A stretch of 43,528 nt of DNA from JAFHCF01 sp048497495 (GTDB lineage Bacteria > Pseudomonadota > Alphaproteobacteria > Rhizobiales > Ancalomicrobiaceae), in NCBI GenBank assembly GCA_048497495.1, contig JAFHCF010000027.1:1-43528 (forward strand), in the 5' to 3' direction. Shown one piece after another: positions 1 through 8,533 of the stretch (its first letter is position 1; each line of letters begins with the position of its first letter). The notes under the pieces are model-generated. The model ran no database searches. It was not told the origin of the DNA and saw only the letters and a list, made by a program, of their open reading frames with translations. The position numbers and the translations under genes were made by a program.

Positions 1-354
1 ACGCCCGACTCGTCGCCCAACGGTCTCACGCCCAAGACCTGGGCGATCGTCGTCTGGGCCCTCTACCTGTCCGGCTCGATCACCGGTGGCCTCGGCAGCA
101 TCGCCGGCCTGATCATCGCCTACATCAAGCGCGACGAGGTCGCCGGCACGCCCTTCGAATCCCACTTCACCTCGGCGATCCGCACCTTCTGGATCGGTCT
201 GATCGGCGTGCTCGTCGGCTTGGTCCTGACGTTCGTGTTCATCGGCATCCCGGTGCTGATCGCCGTCGGAATCTGGAGCATTTTCCGCTCGGTACGAGGT
301 CTGATCCGGGCGATCGACGGCCGGCCGATCGACGATCCGATGGGCTGGCTCTGA
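1..354 (+). CDS. DUF4870-like small membrane protein (5' end missing)
   Basis: The reading frame is open from the first base of the window and stops with TGA at 352-354, so the N-terminus lies outside; 117 residues are visible. It has three hydrophobic stretches: roughly residues 13-42 (TWAIVVWALYL onward), 64-95 around FWIGLIGVLVGLVL, and a following short one. An amphipathic segment with the pattern YIKRDEVAGTPFESHF, then IRTFW, sits between the first two. That loop followed by a second hydrophobic pair is characteristic of the DUF4870/YidH-like small inner-membrane proteins of alphaproteobacteria, whose function is unknown. It converges with parE. The family call is by motif memory only. 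Confidence 0.65.
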   Translation, partial: TPDSSPNGLTPKTWAIVVWALYLSGSITGGLGSIAGLIIAYIKRDEVAGTPFESHFTSAIRTFWIGLIGVLVGLVLTFVFIGIPVLIAVGIWSIFRSVRGLIRAIDGRPIDDPMGWL

Positions 355-367
355 GCCGAAGGGTTGC

Positions 368-414
368 CGCGCGGACGCCATGGCACCCTACGGTGTCATG
401 GCGTCTGCGCGCGG
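368..414. terminator. Long imperfect hairpin between convergent genes
   Basis: Bases 368-387 and 392-414 form an imperfect inverted repeat of about 20 bp (arms around GGACGCCATGGCACC and GGTGTCATGGCGTC) with a four-base loop. It lies between the stops of the DUF4870-like gene and parE. No T-run follows on either strand, so a bidirectional or Rho-assisted terminator role is inferred from position. Confidence 0.45.
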
Positions 415-456
415 TGCGATGCGCTCGCGCTCTCCGCGTCCCGCGAATCCGCCCCC

Positions 457-2538
457 TCAGATGTCCAGTTCCAACTCGTCGGCGAAGGCCGCGCGTTCCT
501 GGATGAAGGCGAAGCGCGCCTCGGGCTTGTTGCCCATCAGGCGCTCGACCGAATCCGCCGTCGCCTGCTCGTCGGGGTCGAGGATGGCGACGCGCAGCAG
601 GGTGCGCGAGGTCGGGTCCATCGTCGTCTCCTTGAGCTGGTTCGGCATCATCTCGCCGAGGCCCTTGAAGCGACCGATGTCCGGCTTCTTGTTCTTGAAC
701 AGCGTTCGCATCAGCTCCTCGCGATGCGCCTCGTCGCGGGCGTAGACGGTCTTGGCGCCGTGGGTCAGCCGATAGAGCGGCGGCACGGCGAGAAAGAGGT
801 GGCCGTGCCTCACCAGATTGGGCATCTCGCGCCAGAAGAAGGTGACGAGCAGCGAGGCGATGTGGGCGCCGTCGACGTCGGCATCGGTCATGACGATGAT
901 CTTGTCGTAGCGCAGATCCTCGTCGCGATAGGCCGAGCGCATGCCGCAGCCGAGGGCCTGGACGAGGTCGGCGAGCTGCTGGTTGGCGCCGAGCTTCTCG
1001 CGCGTCGCGTTGGCGACGTTGAGGATCTTGCCGCGCAGCGGCAGCACCGCCTGCGAGCGCCGGTCGCGCGCCTGCTTGGCCGAGCCGCCGGCCGAATCGC
1101 CCTCGACGATGAAGAGTTCCGACCCTTGCGCCGCCGAATTGGAACAATCGGCGAGCTTGCCGGGCAGGCGCAACTTGCGCACCGCCGTCTTGCGCAGGAC
1201 GTCCTTCTCCTGGCGGCGCTTGAGGCGCTCCTCGGCGCGCTCGATGGTCCAGTCGAGGAGCTTGGCGGCATTGTTGGGCGAGGCGGCGATCCAGTGGTCG
1301 AAGGCGTCCTTGATCGCCGTCTCGACGAGCCGGCTCGCCTCCTGGGTGGCGAGCTTGTCCTTGGTCTGGCCGACGAACTCCGGTTCGCGGATGAAGACCG
1401 ACAGCATCGCCCCCGAAGAGGTCATGACGTCGTCGGTCGTCAGAACAGATGCACGTTTGTTTCCAACGAGATCCGCGTAGGACTTCAAGCCGCGTAGGAG
1501 CGCGATGCGGAAGCCCGCCTCATGCGTCCCGCCCTCCGGCGTCGGCACGGTGTTGCAATAGGAGGAGACGAAGCCGTCGCCGGCGAACCAGGCGACCGCC
1601 CATTCGCAGGCGCCGTGGCCGGTGGTCTTGGCGGTCCGGCCGGCGAAGAAGTCCTCGACCACCAGCCGCTCGCCCTTGAGCTGTTCGGCGAGGAAGTCCT
1701 TGAGCCCGCCGGGGAAGTGGAACACCGCCTTCTCCGGCACCGGATCGGCGGCGGCGACGCATTCCGGGGCGCAGGACCAGCGGATCTCGACGCCGCCGAA
1801 GAGATAGGCCTTGGAGCGGGCCATGCGGTAGATCCGCTCGGCCTTGAACCTCGCGCCCTCGCCGAAGATCTGCGGATCGGGGCGGAAGCGCACCAGGGTG
1901 CCGCGCCGGTTCATCACCTCGCCGAGGTTCTCCAGCGGCCCTTGGGGAATGCCCCGCGAGAAGCGCTGGCGCCACAGGCGACGGTTCTTGGCGACCTCGA
2001 CCTCGAGGAAGTCGGAGAGCGCGTTGACCACCGAGACGCCGACGCCATGCAGGCCGCCGGAGGTCTCATAGGCCTTGCCGTCGAACTTACCGCCCGAGTG
2101 CAGCATCGTCATGATGACTTCGAGGGCGGATTTGGTCGGAAACTTCGGATGCGGATCGACCGGGATGCCGCGGCCGTTGTCGATGATCGTCAGCGTGCCG
2201 TCGGCATCGAGAAAGACCTCGATGAAGGAGGCGTGGCCGGCCACCGCCTCGTCCATCGAATTGTCGATCACCTCGGCGAAGAGGTGGTGCAGCGCCTTCT
2301 CGTCGGTGCCGCCGATATACATGCCCGGCCGCCGCCTGACCGGCTCCAGCCCCTCGAGCACCTCGATGTGGGAGGCGTCGTAGTCGCTCTCGCCGAGGCT
2401 GGAGCGCTTGGTCGAGGCGGCGAGCGCCAGAGCCGCCTTCACCGCCTCGGCCTTGGCCACGGGCGCCTTGGCCGGCAGCTTGCGGGCGGTGGCGGCTCCA
2501 CCGAAGAGATCGTCACTGGCCATGCGGTCGCTACCCAT
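457..2538 (-). CDS. parE: DNA topoisomerase IV subunit B (ParE)
   Basis: ATPase subunit of topoisomerase IV, which with ParC decatenates daughter chromosomes; 693 residues. The N-terminal GHKL ATPase is clear: RRPGMYIGGTD, the Mg/ATP Asn and Glu in EVIDNSMDEA, DNGRGIP, and the lid GGLHGVGVSVVNALS. The C-terminal half has the TOPRIM signature with EGDSAGGSAKQ, PLRGKILNV and the acidic DADVDGAHI. Length and lack of the extra C-terminal insertion of proteobacterial GyrB favour ParE over GyrB. The start at 2538 (MGSDRMASDD) has a weak GAG upstream; the alternative ATG at 2523 (MASDDLFGG) is equally credible. It is monocistronic, with 163 bp separating its start from the rarD stop. Confidence 0.95.
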   Translation of the reverse strand: MGSDRMASDDLFGGAATARKLPAKAPVAKAEAVKAALALAASTKRSSLGESDYDASHIEVLEGLEPVRRRPGMYIGGTDEKALHHLFAEVIDNSMDEAVAGHASFIEVFLDADGTLTIIDNGRGIPVDPHPKFPTKSALEVIMTMLHSGGKFDGKAYETSGGLHGVGVSVVNALSDFLEVEVAKNRRLWRQRFSRGIPQGPLENLGEVMNRRGTLVRFRPDPQIFGEGARFKAERIYRMARSKAYLFGGVEIRWSCAPECVAAADPVPEKAVFHFPGGLKDFLAEQLKGERLVVEDFFAGRTAKTTGHGACEWAVAWFAGDGFVSSYCNTVPTPEGGTHEAGFRIALLRGLKSYADLVGNKRASVLTTDDVMTSSGAMLSVFIREPEFVGQTKDKLATQEASRLVETAIKDAFDHWIAASPNNAAKLLDWTIERAEERLKRRQEKDVLRKTAVRKLRLPGKLADCSNSAAQGSELFIVEGDSAGGSAKQARDRRSQAVLPLRGKILNVANATREKLGANQQLADLVQALGCGMRSAYRDEDLRYDKIIVMTDADVDGAHIASLLVTFFWREMPNLVRHGHLFLAVPPLYRLTHGAKTVYARDEAHREELMRTLFKNKKPDIGRFKGLGEMMPNQLKETTMDPTSRTLLRVAILDPDEQATADSVERLMGNKPEARFAFIQERAAFADELELDI

Positions 2539-2701
2539 GTCTCACGAAGGCCCTCGCCGACGCCTCGGCGGGAGAGGCGATGGTCATAGACCGAACGGCC
2601 GACCGAATCACCGGCATTCTGTCACGGATCGAGGGGGGATGGGAATTTGTTCGTGGAATGTTCTGGAGTCGAGGCGCGATGCGCGACCCGAAGCGGGCGG
2701 T

Positions 2702-3613
2702 TCACGGCGGCGGCCGTTGGCGGGCGGCGGCGATCAGCGACCAGGTGTAGATCACCAGCGCCGTCCAGATCAGTCCGAAGGCGACGAGCTTCGACGTGCC
2801 GAAGGGTTCGTCGAAGACGAAGACGGCGATCAGGAAGATCACGGTCGGCGCCGAATATTGCATCACGGCGATGGTCGAGAGCCGCAGCAGTTTCGCGCCG
2901 GAGGCATAGAACATCAGGGGGATCGCGGTGACGAGGCCGGTTCCGGCCAGCAGCAGCGTGTCGGTCCAGCCGGTGTGGACGAAGTGCGACGTTCCCTGGC
3001 GCTCGAACCACGCGAACATCGCCAGGGCGGGCAGCGTGAGCAGCGTGATCTCGAGCAGGAAGCCCTGGGTCGGATCCACCGGCAGGGTGCGCTTGAAATA
3101 GGCGTAGAAGCCCCAGCTGACGGGGAGCACGATCGACACCCACGGAACGCCGCCGGCCTCCCAGGTGAGGAGCGCCACCGCGAGGGCCGCCAGGACGATC
3201 GCGAAGATCTGGGTGCGGGTCAGTCGCTCGCCGATCAGCACGGCGGCGAGAAAGACCGAGAACAGCGGATTGATGTAATAGCCGAGCGCCGTCTCCAGCG
3301 CCCGCCCGGCGCCGATCGCCCAGACGTAGACGCCCCAGTTGATCGAGACCAGCGAGGCCGTGATCAGCGCCATTCCCAGATTGCGCGGCGAGGTCAGCGC
3401 CCGGAAGACGCCGCCGGCGCGTCCCTGCCACCAGACGACCAGTCCGGCCACCGGCAACGACCACAAGATCCGATGTGTCACCACTTCCCAGGCGGGAACA
3501 TGCGCCAAAGCCTTCATGTAGAGCGGCAGGAAGCCCCAGATGAAATAGGCGGCGCCGGCGAGGAGGAAACCTTCCCGCGTGTCATGGTGTTCCGGTCGCG
3601 ACATGACGGCCAT
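2702..3613 (-). CDS. rarD: RarD-type EamA permease
   Basis: Inner-membrane protein of the drug/metabolite transporter superfamily, 303 residues, with about ten hydrophobic helices in two EamA repeats. The beginning GFLLAGAAYFIWGFLPLYMKAL followed by VPAWEVVTHRILWS is the RarD signature. The substrate of RarD proteins is not established; the name comes from chloramphenicol sensitivity. A second ATG at 3604 (MSRPEHHD) is an alternative start. The gene lies alone between cobM and parE on the same strand with 108 bp upstream, and nothing links it to cobalamin. Confidence 0.88.
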   Translation of the reverse strand: MAVMSRPEHHDTREGFLLAGAAYFIWGFLPLYMKALAHVPAWEVVTHRILWSLPVAGLVVWWQGRAGGVFRALTSPRNLGMALITASLVSINWGVYVWAIGAGRALETALGYYINPLFSVFLAAVLIGERLTRTQIFAIVLAALAVALLTWEAGGVPWVSIVLPVSWGFYAYFKRTLPVDPTQGFLLEITLLTLPALAMFAWFERQGTSHFVHTGWTDTLLLAGTGLVTAIPLMFYASGAKLLRLSTIAVMQYSAPTVIFLIAVFVFDEPFGTSKLVAFGLIWTALVIYTWSLIAAARQRPPP

Positions 3614-3721
3614 TCCGAGCCGAGGGCTCGTCTCGAGGGGAGGGACGGCGGAGGGGCGCTCGCCGGCGGACGATGGGTCGGCGGTCGACGGCTCGGGGCG
3701 AGGGGAGACCGCGCCGCCCCC

Positions 3722-4492
3722 TCACTCCGGCCGCGAATCCCGGCCGCGGAAGCGCCGCTGATAGCCCGCGTCGTAGAGCGCGCTCTCGCGGAAGCCTTCC
3801 GCGCCGAGCGCCCGGCCGACCAGAATCAACGCGGTGCGCTCGATCGGATCCTCGGCCAGTCGCGCCTCGATCGTCGAGAGCGTGCCGCGGATCACCTTCT
3901 CGTCGGGCCAGGTGGCGCGGAAGACCACCGCGACCGGGCAGTCCGCCCCATAGGCCGGCGTCAGTTCCGCGACGATCCTCGCCAGGACGTGGATGGAGAG
4001 GTGGATCGCCAGCGTCGCCCGCGTTGCGGCGAAGGCCGCGAGGGTCTCGCTCTCCGGCATCGCCGAGGCCCGCCCCGAGGTGCGGGTGAGTACCAGCGAC
4101 TGCGCCACTTCCGGAAGGGTCAACTCCTGCCCGAGCACGGCGGCGGCGGCGGCGAAGGAGGGCACGCCCGGGGTCACCGTATAGGGAATGCCGTGCGTCC
4201 TCAGCCGGCGGATCTGCTCGCCCATGGCGCTCCACACCGAGAGATCGCCCGAATGCAGCCGGGCGACGTCCTCGCCCGCTTCGTGGGCGCGCACGAACTC
4301 GGCCTCGATCTCGTCGAGCGACATCGGCGCGGTGTCGACGACGCGGGCGTCGGGCCGGGCATGGGCGAGAAGCTCCGGCGCGATGATCGAGCCGGCCCAC
4401 ATCACCACCGGTGAGGCGGCGAGGAGATCGCGCCCGCGCACGGTGATGAGATCGGCGGCGCCCGGTCCGGCGCCGATGAAATGCACGGTCAT
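3722..4492 (-). CDS. cobM: Precorrin-4 C11-methyltransferase (CobM)
   Basis: SAM-dependent methylase of the aerobic cobalamin pathway that methylates C-11 of precorrin-4 to give precorrin-5; 256 residues, normal length. It begins with the tetrapyrrole-methylase glycine motif VHFIGAGPGAADLITVRG. It then shows the CobM-typical MWAGSII, the SAM-binding HSGDLSVWSAM, and YTVTPGVPSFAAAAA. The C-terminal half has LVLTRTSGRASAMPE and VVFRATWPDE, which separate CobM/CbiF from CobI and CobJ. Its ATG overlaps the cobE stop as ATGA, so it is translationally coupled and is the last gene of cobL-cobE-cobM. Confidence 0.95.
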   Translation of the reverse strand: MTVHFIGAGPGAADLITVRGRDLLAASPVVMWAGSIIAPELLAHARPDARVVDTAPMSLDEIEAEFVRAHEAGEDVARLHSGDLSVWSAMGEQIRRLRTHGIPYTVTPGVPSFAAAAAVLGQELTLPEVAQSLVLTRTSGRASAMPESETLAAFAATRATLAIHLSIHVLARIVAELTPAYGADCPVAVVFRATWPDEKVIRGTLSTIEARLAEDPIERTALILVGRALGAEGFRESALYDAGYQRRFRGRDSRPE

Positions 4493-4902
4493 GCGTCATC
4501 CACTCCATTGCTCGGCCCGCCGATCGCCACCGCGACCGTCGCGCCCTTGCCGGCCATGCGCTCCACCACCAGCCGGCCGCCGGGGCCGGCGCCGGCGAGC
4601 GCCGCGCCTTCGGCGATCGACGGCACGCCGAAGAGTTCGATCACCTTCTCCGAGCGCACCGTCACCTTGTCGGCTTGCGCCGCGAGCGCCGCGCGCGGCA
4701 GGTGGACCAGCGCCAGCCCGAGCGCGGCGGCGGCCTCGCCGATGCCCGGCTCCGCCTGCTTGTCGACCACGGTGAAGACGGCCGCCGGCACGTCCGGCCG
4801 TTCGCAGGCGGCGAGCGCCCGCTCGATCAGATCGGCGATCACCTCACCCGCGACACCCGAGCGGCAGCCGACGCCGACGGCGAGGAAGGGGCGGGGGGTC
4901 AT
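4489..4902 (-). CDS. cobE: CobE / CbiG C-terminal-domain protein
   Basis: Small cobalamin biosynthesis protein of 137 residues, equivalent to the C-terminal domain of CbiG. It shows the typical opening AVGVGCRSGV, the central FTVVDKQAEPGIGEAA, and a SEKVIELFGVPSIAEGAALA segment. The exact role of CobE in the aerobic pathway is not settled; binding of late corrin intermediates has been proposed. I start it at ATG 4902 (MTPRPFLAVGVG) because the family begins there. The longer frame running upstream is antisense to cobL. It sits 46 nt after cobL and its TGA overlaps the cobM start by four bases. Confidence 0.85.
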   Translation of the reverse strand: MTPRPFLAVGVGCRSGVAGEVIADLIERALAACERPDVPAAVFTVVDKQAEPGIGEAAAALGLALVHLPRAALAAQADKVTVRSEKVIELFGVPSIAEGAALAGAGPGGRLVVERMAGKGATVAVAIGGPSNGVDDA

Positions 4903-4948
4903 GCCGGGGCTCCCGATGGGAGAAGGTCGGCAGGGCGCGACGCGGTCC

Positions 4949-6241
4949 TCATCCCTCGCCCTCCAGTTCGTCCCCACTCTCTCCACCGGTTTTCCACAAG
5001 CGGAGCGCGCTGTCGTCCCCAGGTTTCTGCCAAGCCCACTGGACGATCGGCATCGCCGGCTTGAAGCCGTGGAAGCGGCCGATCGGCACCGCCCGGGCGA
5101 TCGAGATCTGCACCAGCTCGCCGCCGAAGGCGCTGGCATGACCGATCACCTCGGCCTGGGTCTCGAGCGTCACGGCGTTGATCACCAGCCGGCCGCCGGG
5201 CGCCAGCCGCTCCATGCACAGGCGCACCAGATCGCCGTCCGAGCCGCCGCCGCCCAGGAAGATCGCGTCCGGCGTCGGCAGTCCCTCGAGCGCCGCCGGG
5301 GCGAAGCCCTCGACGATGGCGAGGTCGGGGACGCCGAAGGTGGCGGCGTTGCGGGCGATCCGGGCGAGGCGATCGGCGCGCGGCTCGATCGCCACCGCTC
5401 GGTTGGTCGGATCGGCGAGCATCCATTCGATGGCGATCGACCCGGTGCCGGCGCCGATGTCCCACAAGAGCTCGCCGTGGCGCGGCGCGAGCTTCGACAC
5501 GGTGACGGCGCGGACCTCGCGCTTGGTGATCTGCCCGTCGTTGTCGAAATAATGGTCGGGGATGCCGGCGGCGAGCGGCAGCACCCGGGCGGACGCGTCG
5601 GCCACCACCTCGATCGCCACGGTGTTGAGCGGGTCGAGATCGGCGCGGTCGAAATCCTGCGCCGTGGTGACGAGGGTGCGTTCGCGCAGGCCCCCCATCG
5701 CCTCGAGCACGATCAACTTCGACCGGCCCATGCCGTGCGCGCGCAGGTGTTCGGCCAAGCGGCCCGGCGTGGTGCCGTCCCAGGAGAGCACCAGAATGCG
5801 CCGGCCGGGCTGGAGATGCGGCACGATCTTCTCGAAGGCGCGGCCGTGCAGCGTCACCAGGGCGCAGTCCTGCACCGCCCAGCCGACGCGCGCCGCCGCC
5901 ATCGAGAAGGCGGAGGGCGCCGGAATGGTGACGTAGTCGGTCGGCGGCACGTGCCGGGCGAGCAACGAGCCGACGCCGTAGGAGAAGGGATCGCCGGAAG
6001 CGAGCACCACCACCGGGCGCCCACGCCGGGCGAGAATCGCCGGGAAGGCATCGGTCAGCGGCGACGGCCAGGCGAGCTTCTGGCCGGCGACGTCGCCGAC
6101 CAGATCGAGATGGCGCTTGCCACCGACGACGAGTTCCGCTTGATCGAGCAGCCGGCGCGCGGCAGGAGAGAGTCCGTCGAGGCCGTCCTCGCCGAGGCCG
6201 AGGATCGCCAGCCAGGGATGGGTGGCGGCCGGATCGATCAT
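4949..6241 (-). CDS. cobL: Precorrin-6Y C5,15-methyltransferase, decarboxylating (CobL)
   Basis: Bifunctional fusion of 430 residues that methylates C-5 and C-15 and decarboxylates the acetate side chain at C-12, yielding precorrin-8. The N-terminal half is CbiE-like: LAILGLGEDGLDGLSPAAR, VVLASGDPFSYGVGS and IPAPSAFSMAAARVGW. After a linker with GIPDHYFDNDGQITKREVRA, the C-terminal half is CbiT-like with the class I methyltransferase motif LLWDIGAGTGSIAIEWM and the acidic VAIEPRADRL. First gene of the minus-strand cobL-cobE-cobM unit. Its ATG is only 23 bp from the divergent cobK ATG, so its promoter must overlap cobK coding DNA, or it is read from upstream. Confidence 0.95.
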   Translation of the reverse strand: MIDPAATHPWLAILGLGEDGLDGLSPAARRLLDQAELVVGGKRHLDLVGDVAGQKLAWPSPLTDAFPAILARRGRPVVVLASGDPFSYGVGSLLARHVPPTDYVTIPAPSAFSMAAARVGWAVQDCALVTLHGRAFEKIVPHLQPGRRILVLSWDGTTPGRLAEHLRAHGMGRSKLIVLEAMGGLRERTLVTTAQDFDRADLDPLNTVAIEVVADASARVLPLAAGIPDHYFDNDGQITKREVRAVTVSKLAPRHGELLWDIGAGTGSIAIEWMLADPTNRAVAIEPRADRLARIARNAATFGVPDLAIVEGFAPAALEGLPTPDAIFLGGGGSDGDLVRLCMERLAPGGRLVINAVTLETQAEVIGHASAFGGELVQISIARAVPIGRFHGFKPAMPIVQWAWQKPGDDSALRLWKTGGESGDELEGEG

Positions 6242-6264
6242 GTGGAAGTCTCCCGGAGGGGTCG

Positions 6265-7050
6265 ATGAGGGTTCTGGTGCTGGGTGGTACCACGGAAGCG
6301 AGCGCTTTGGCGAAGGCCTTGGCGACGCGTTCCGACATCGAGGCGACGCTCTCCCTCGCCGGCCGCACCGAGGCCCCGGCGCGCCAGCCGATCTCCACCC
6401 GGGTCGGCGGCTTCGGCGGCGTCGACGGGCTGGCGACCTGGCTCGCCATCCACCGAATCGACGCGCTGGTCGACGCGACGCACCCCTTCGCGGCGCGAAT
6501 CTCGGTCAATGCGGCGGAGGCGGCGCGGCGGACGCGAACGCCGATCGTCGCCCTCGTGCGCCCGCCCTGGGCGCGCCAGGCCGGCGATCACTGGATCGAG
6601 GTCGCCGACCTCGACGCGGCGGCACGGGCGATCGGTGCGGCGCCGAGACGCGTCCTGCTCACCACCGGCCGGCTCGGGCTGGCGTCCTTCGAAGCGGCAC
6701 CGCAGCACCACTATCTCGTCCGCACCATCGATCATCCGGGCGATCTGCCCGGTCTGCCCGATCACACGCTCCTGCTCGACCGCGGCCCCTTCGATCTCGA
6801 GGCCGAGCGCGATCTGATGACGCGGGAGCGCATCGAGGTGGTGGTCACCAAGAACTCCGGCGGCACCGCGACCCATCCGAAGATCGTCGCGGCGCGGGAC
6901 TTGGGCCTTCCCGTCGTGATCGTCCAACCCCCGGCGCGCGCCGAGGTGCCGCAGGTCCACGACGTCGCGGCGGTGTTGGCGTTCATCGCGGCGGTGCGCG
7001 ACGCGAAGGGCGCGGAAAGCCCTCACCCAGCGACAGACCTCGGCGAATAG
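6265..7050 (+). CDS. cobK: Precorrin-6A reductase (CobK)
   Basis: NAD(P)H-dependent reductase converting precorrin-6A to precorrin-6B; 261 residues. The N-terminal nucleotide-binding motif is VLVLGGTTEASALAKAL. The family motifs DATHPFAARISVNAAEA, RVLLTTGRLGL and VVTKNSGGTATHPKIVAA are present. A strong Shine-Dalgarno GGAGGGG (6255-6261) precedes the ATG. It is the only cobalamin gene here on the plus strand: it diverges from cobL and its last 28 bases overlap the 3' end of cobJ tail-to-tail. Full-length transcripts from the riboswitch operon continuing into cobL would be antisense to it. Confidence 0.95.
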   Translation: MRVLVLGGTTEASALAKALATRSDIEATLSLAGRTEAPARQPISTRVGGFGGVDGLATWLAIHRIDALVDATHPFAARISVNAAEAARRTRTPIVALVRPPWARQAGDHWIEVADLDAAARAIGAAPRRVLLTTGRLGLASFEAAPQHHYLVRTIDHPGDLPGLPDHTLLLDRGPFDLEAERDLMTRERIEVVVTKNSGGTATHPKIVAARDLGLPVVIVQPPARAEVPQVHDVAAVLAFIAAVRDAKGAESPHPATDLGE

Positions 7051-7793
7051 ACCCAGGGGTCGCGCCCGTCCGGCCGCGTCACCACCTTCGTATCCGAATT
7101 GCCGATGATGACGCAGGTCGCCATGTCGACTTGTCCCGGATCGGCCTCCCCCAGCGTCGTCACCACGATCCTCTCGTCCGGCCGGCCGACGGCGCGGGCG
7201 AAGACCACGACCGTGTCGAGTTTCTTAGCCGACTTCAGAACTTCGAACGCGTCGTAGATCTGCCGCGGCCGGGCCTTGGAGGCGGGGTTGTAGAGGGCGA
7301 TGACGAAATCGACCTCCGCCGCCGCGCGCAGGCGCCGGGCGACCACCTCCCAGGGCTTGAGATTGTCGGAGAGCGAGAGGGCGCAGAAGTCGGCGCCGAG
7401 CGGCGCGCCGAGCCGGGCGGCGGCCGCCTGCATCGCCGAGACGCCGGGGTGGACGGTGAGGTCGAGGCCGCGCCACGCCGCCGGTCCGCCGTCGATCGCC
7501 TCCATCACCGCCGCCGCCATGGCGAAGACGCCGGGGTCGCCCCCCGACACCACCGCGACCGAGCGGCCCGCCGCCGCCATCTCGAGCGCATGGCGGGCGC
7601 GGTCGAGTTCGACCCGGTTGTCGCTCGTATGCCTCGTCTGGCCGGGCCGCTCCGGGCAACGGGCGACGTAAGCGGCGTAGCCGACGAGATCGGTCGCCCG
7701 CTCGAGGATCGCCGAGGTCTCCGGCGTCATCCAACGCTCGGGTCCCGGCCCGGTGCCGATCACCCAGAGCCGGCCACTCGTCGCCTCGCTCAT
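7023..7793 (-). CDS. cobJ: Precorrin-3B C17-methyltransferase (CobJ)
   Basis: Ring-contracting SAM methyltransferase giving precorrin-4; 256 residues. Supporting motifs are the opening LWVIGTGPGPERWMTPE, DLVGYAAYVA, the SAM-site VSGGDPGVFAMAAAVMEA, VHPGVSAMQAAAARLGAPLG and DFCALSLSDNL. The C-terminus has FVIALYNPASKARPRQ and CVIIGNSDTK, both typical of CobJ/CbiH. The ATG overlaps the cobI stop as ATGA. It is the last gene of the riboswitch-led run, and its stop region overlaps the convergent cobK by 28 bases. Confidence 0.95.
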   Translation of the reverse strand: MSEATSGRLWVIGTGPGPERWMTPETSAILERATDLVGYAAYVARCPERPGQTRHTSDNRVELDRARHALEMAAAGRSVAVVSGGDPGVFAMAAAVMEAIDGGPAAWRGLDLTVHPGVSAMQAAAARLGAPLGADFCALSLSDNLKPWEVVARRLRAAAEVDFVIALYNPASKARPRQIYDAFEVLKSAKKLDTVVVFARAVGRPDERIVVTTLGEADPGQVDMATCVIIGNSDTKVVTRPDGRDPWVYSPRSVAG

Positions 7794-8533
7794 GGCCGCC
7801 GCCCCTCGCCGGGGATCAGGATCAGCGAGAAATAGGGCGCGGCGCAGTCCGGATCGTCGGCGAGACGCAGGATTCGCTCGCCCGCCATGGTGCCGCGCTC
7901 GACATAGGTGGCGCGCTCGAGGAGGCCGGCGCGCTCGATCGCCCGGCGCACCTTGGGGAAGTTCGAGCCGAGTTTCATGATCACGGCGGCGTCGGTGCGG
8001 GAGAGCCGGTCGACCAGCGCCTCCTCGTCGAGGGTGCCGGGGATCACCGTCAGGACGTCGTCGCCCCAGGTGATCGGCAGGCCGGCGGCGGCCCAGCAGC
8101 CGGCCATGCCGGTGACGCCGGGCGTGATCCGGGTGGGATAGCGGTCCTTCAGGCGGATGTAGAGATGCATGAACGAGCCGTAGAACATCGGGTCGCCCTC
8201 GCAGGCGAGCACCACGTCCTCGCCGCGATCGAGCACCTCGGCGATACGCCCGCAGCTCTCCTCGTAGAAGGCGCCGAGGGAGCGGATGTAGTGCTCCTCG
8301 CCGAAATGGGTCTCGGTGGTCATCGGGTAGTAGAGCGGCAGCTCGGCCTTTCCCGCCGGCACCCAGGGGTCGACGATGGCGCGGGCGTTGCCGCGCCGCC
8401 CCGCCTTGGCGAAATAGGTGAGGAGGCCGCAGGCCTCGATCAGCTTCACCGCCTTGACGGTGACGAGATCGGGATCGCCCGGGCCGAGACCGACGCCGTG
8501 GAAGGTGCCCCTGGGGCTGGTCATGGCCGTCAT
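7790..8533 (-). CDS. cobI: Precorrin-2 C20-methyltransferase (CobI)
   Basis: SAM-dependent methylase producing precorrin-3A; 247 residues. It shows FHGVGLGPGDPDLVTVKAVKLI, the CobI-typical TYFAKAGRRGNARAIVD, LACEGDPMFYGSFMHL, and ITPGVTGMAGCWAAAGLPIT. I start it at ATG 8533 (MTAMTSPRG), which overlaps the cobH TGA by four bases like the other genes of this operon; the second ATG at 8524 is possible. The longer upstream frame is antisense-like sequence inside cobH and is not used. Confidence 0.93.
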   Translation of the reverse strand: MTAMTSPRGTFHGVGLGPGDPDLVTVKAVKLIEACGLLTYFAKAGRRGNARAIVDPWVPAGKAELPLYYPMTTETHFGEEHYIRSLGAFYEESCGRIAEVLDRGEDVVLACEGDPMFYGSFMHLYIRLKDRYPTRITPGVTGMAGCWAAAGLPITWGDDVLTVIPGTLDEEALVDRLSRTDAAVIMKLGSNFPKVRRAIERAGLLERATYVERGTMAGERILRLADDPDCAAPYFSLILIPGEGRRP

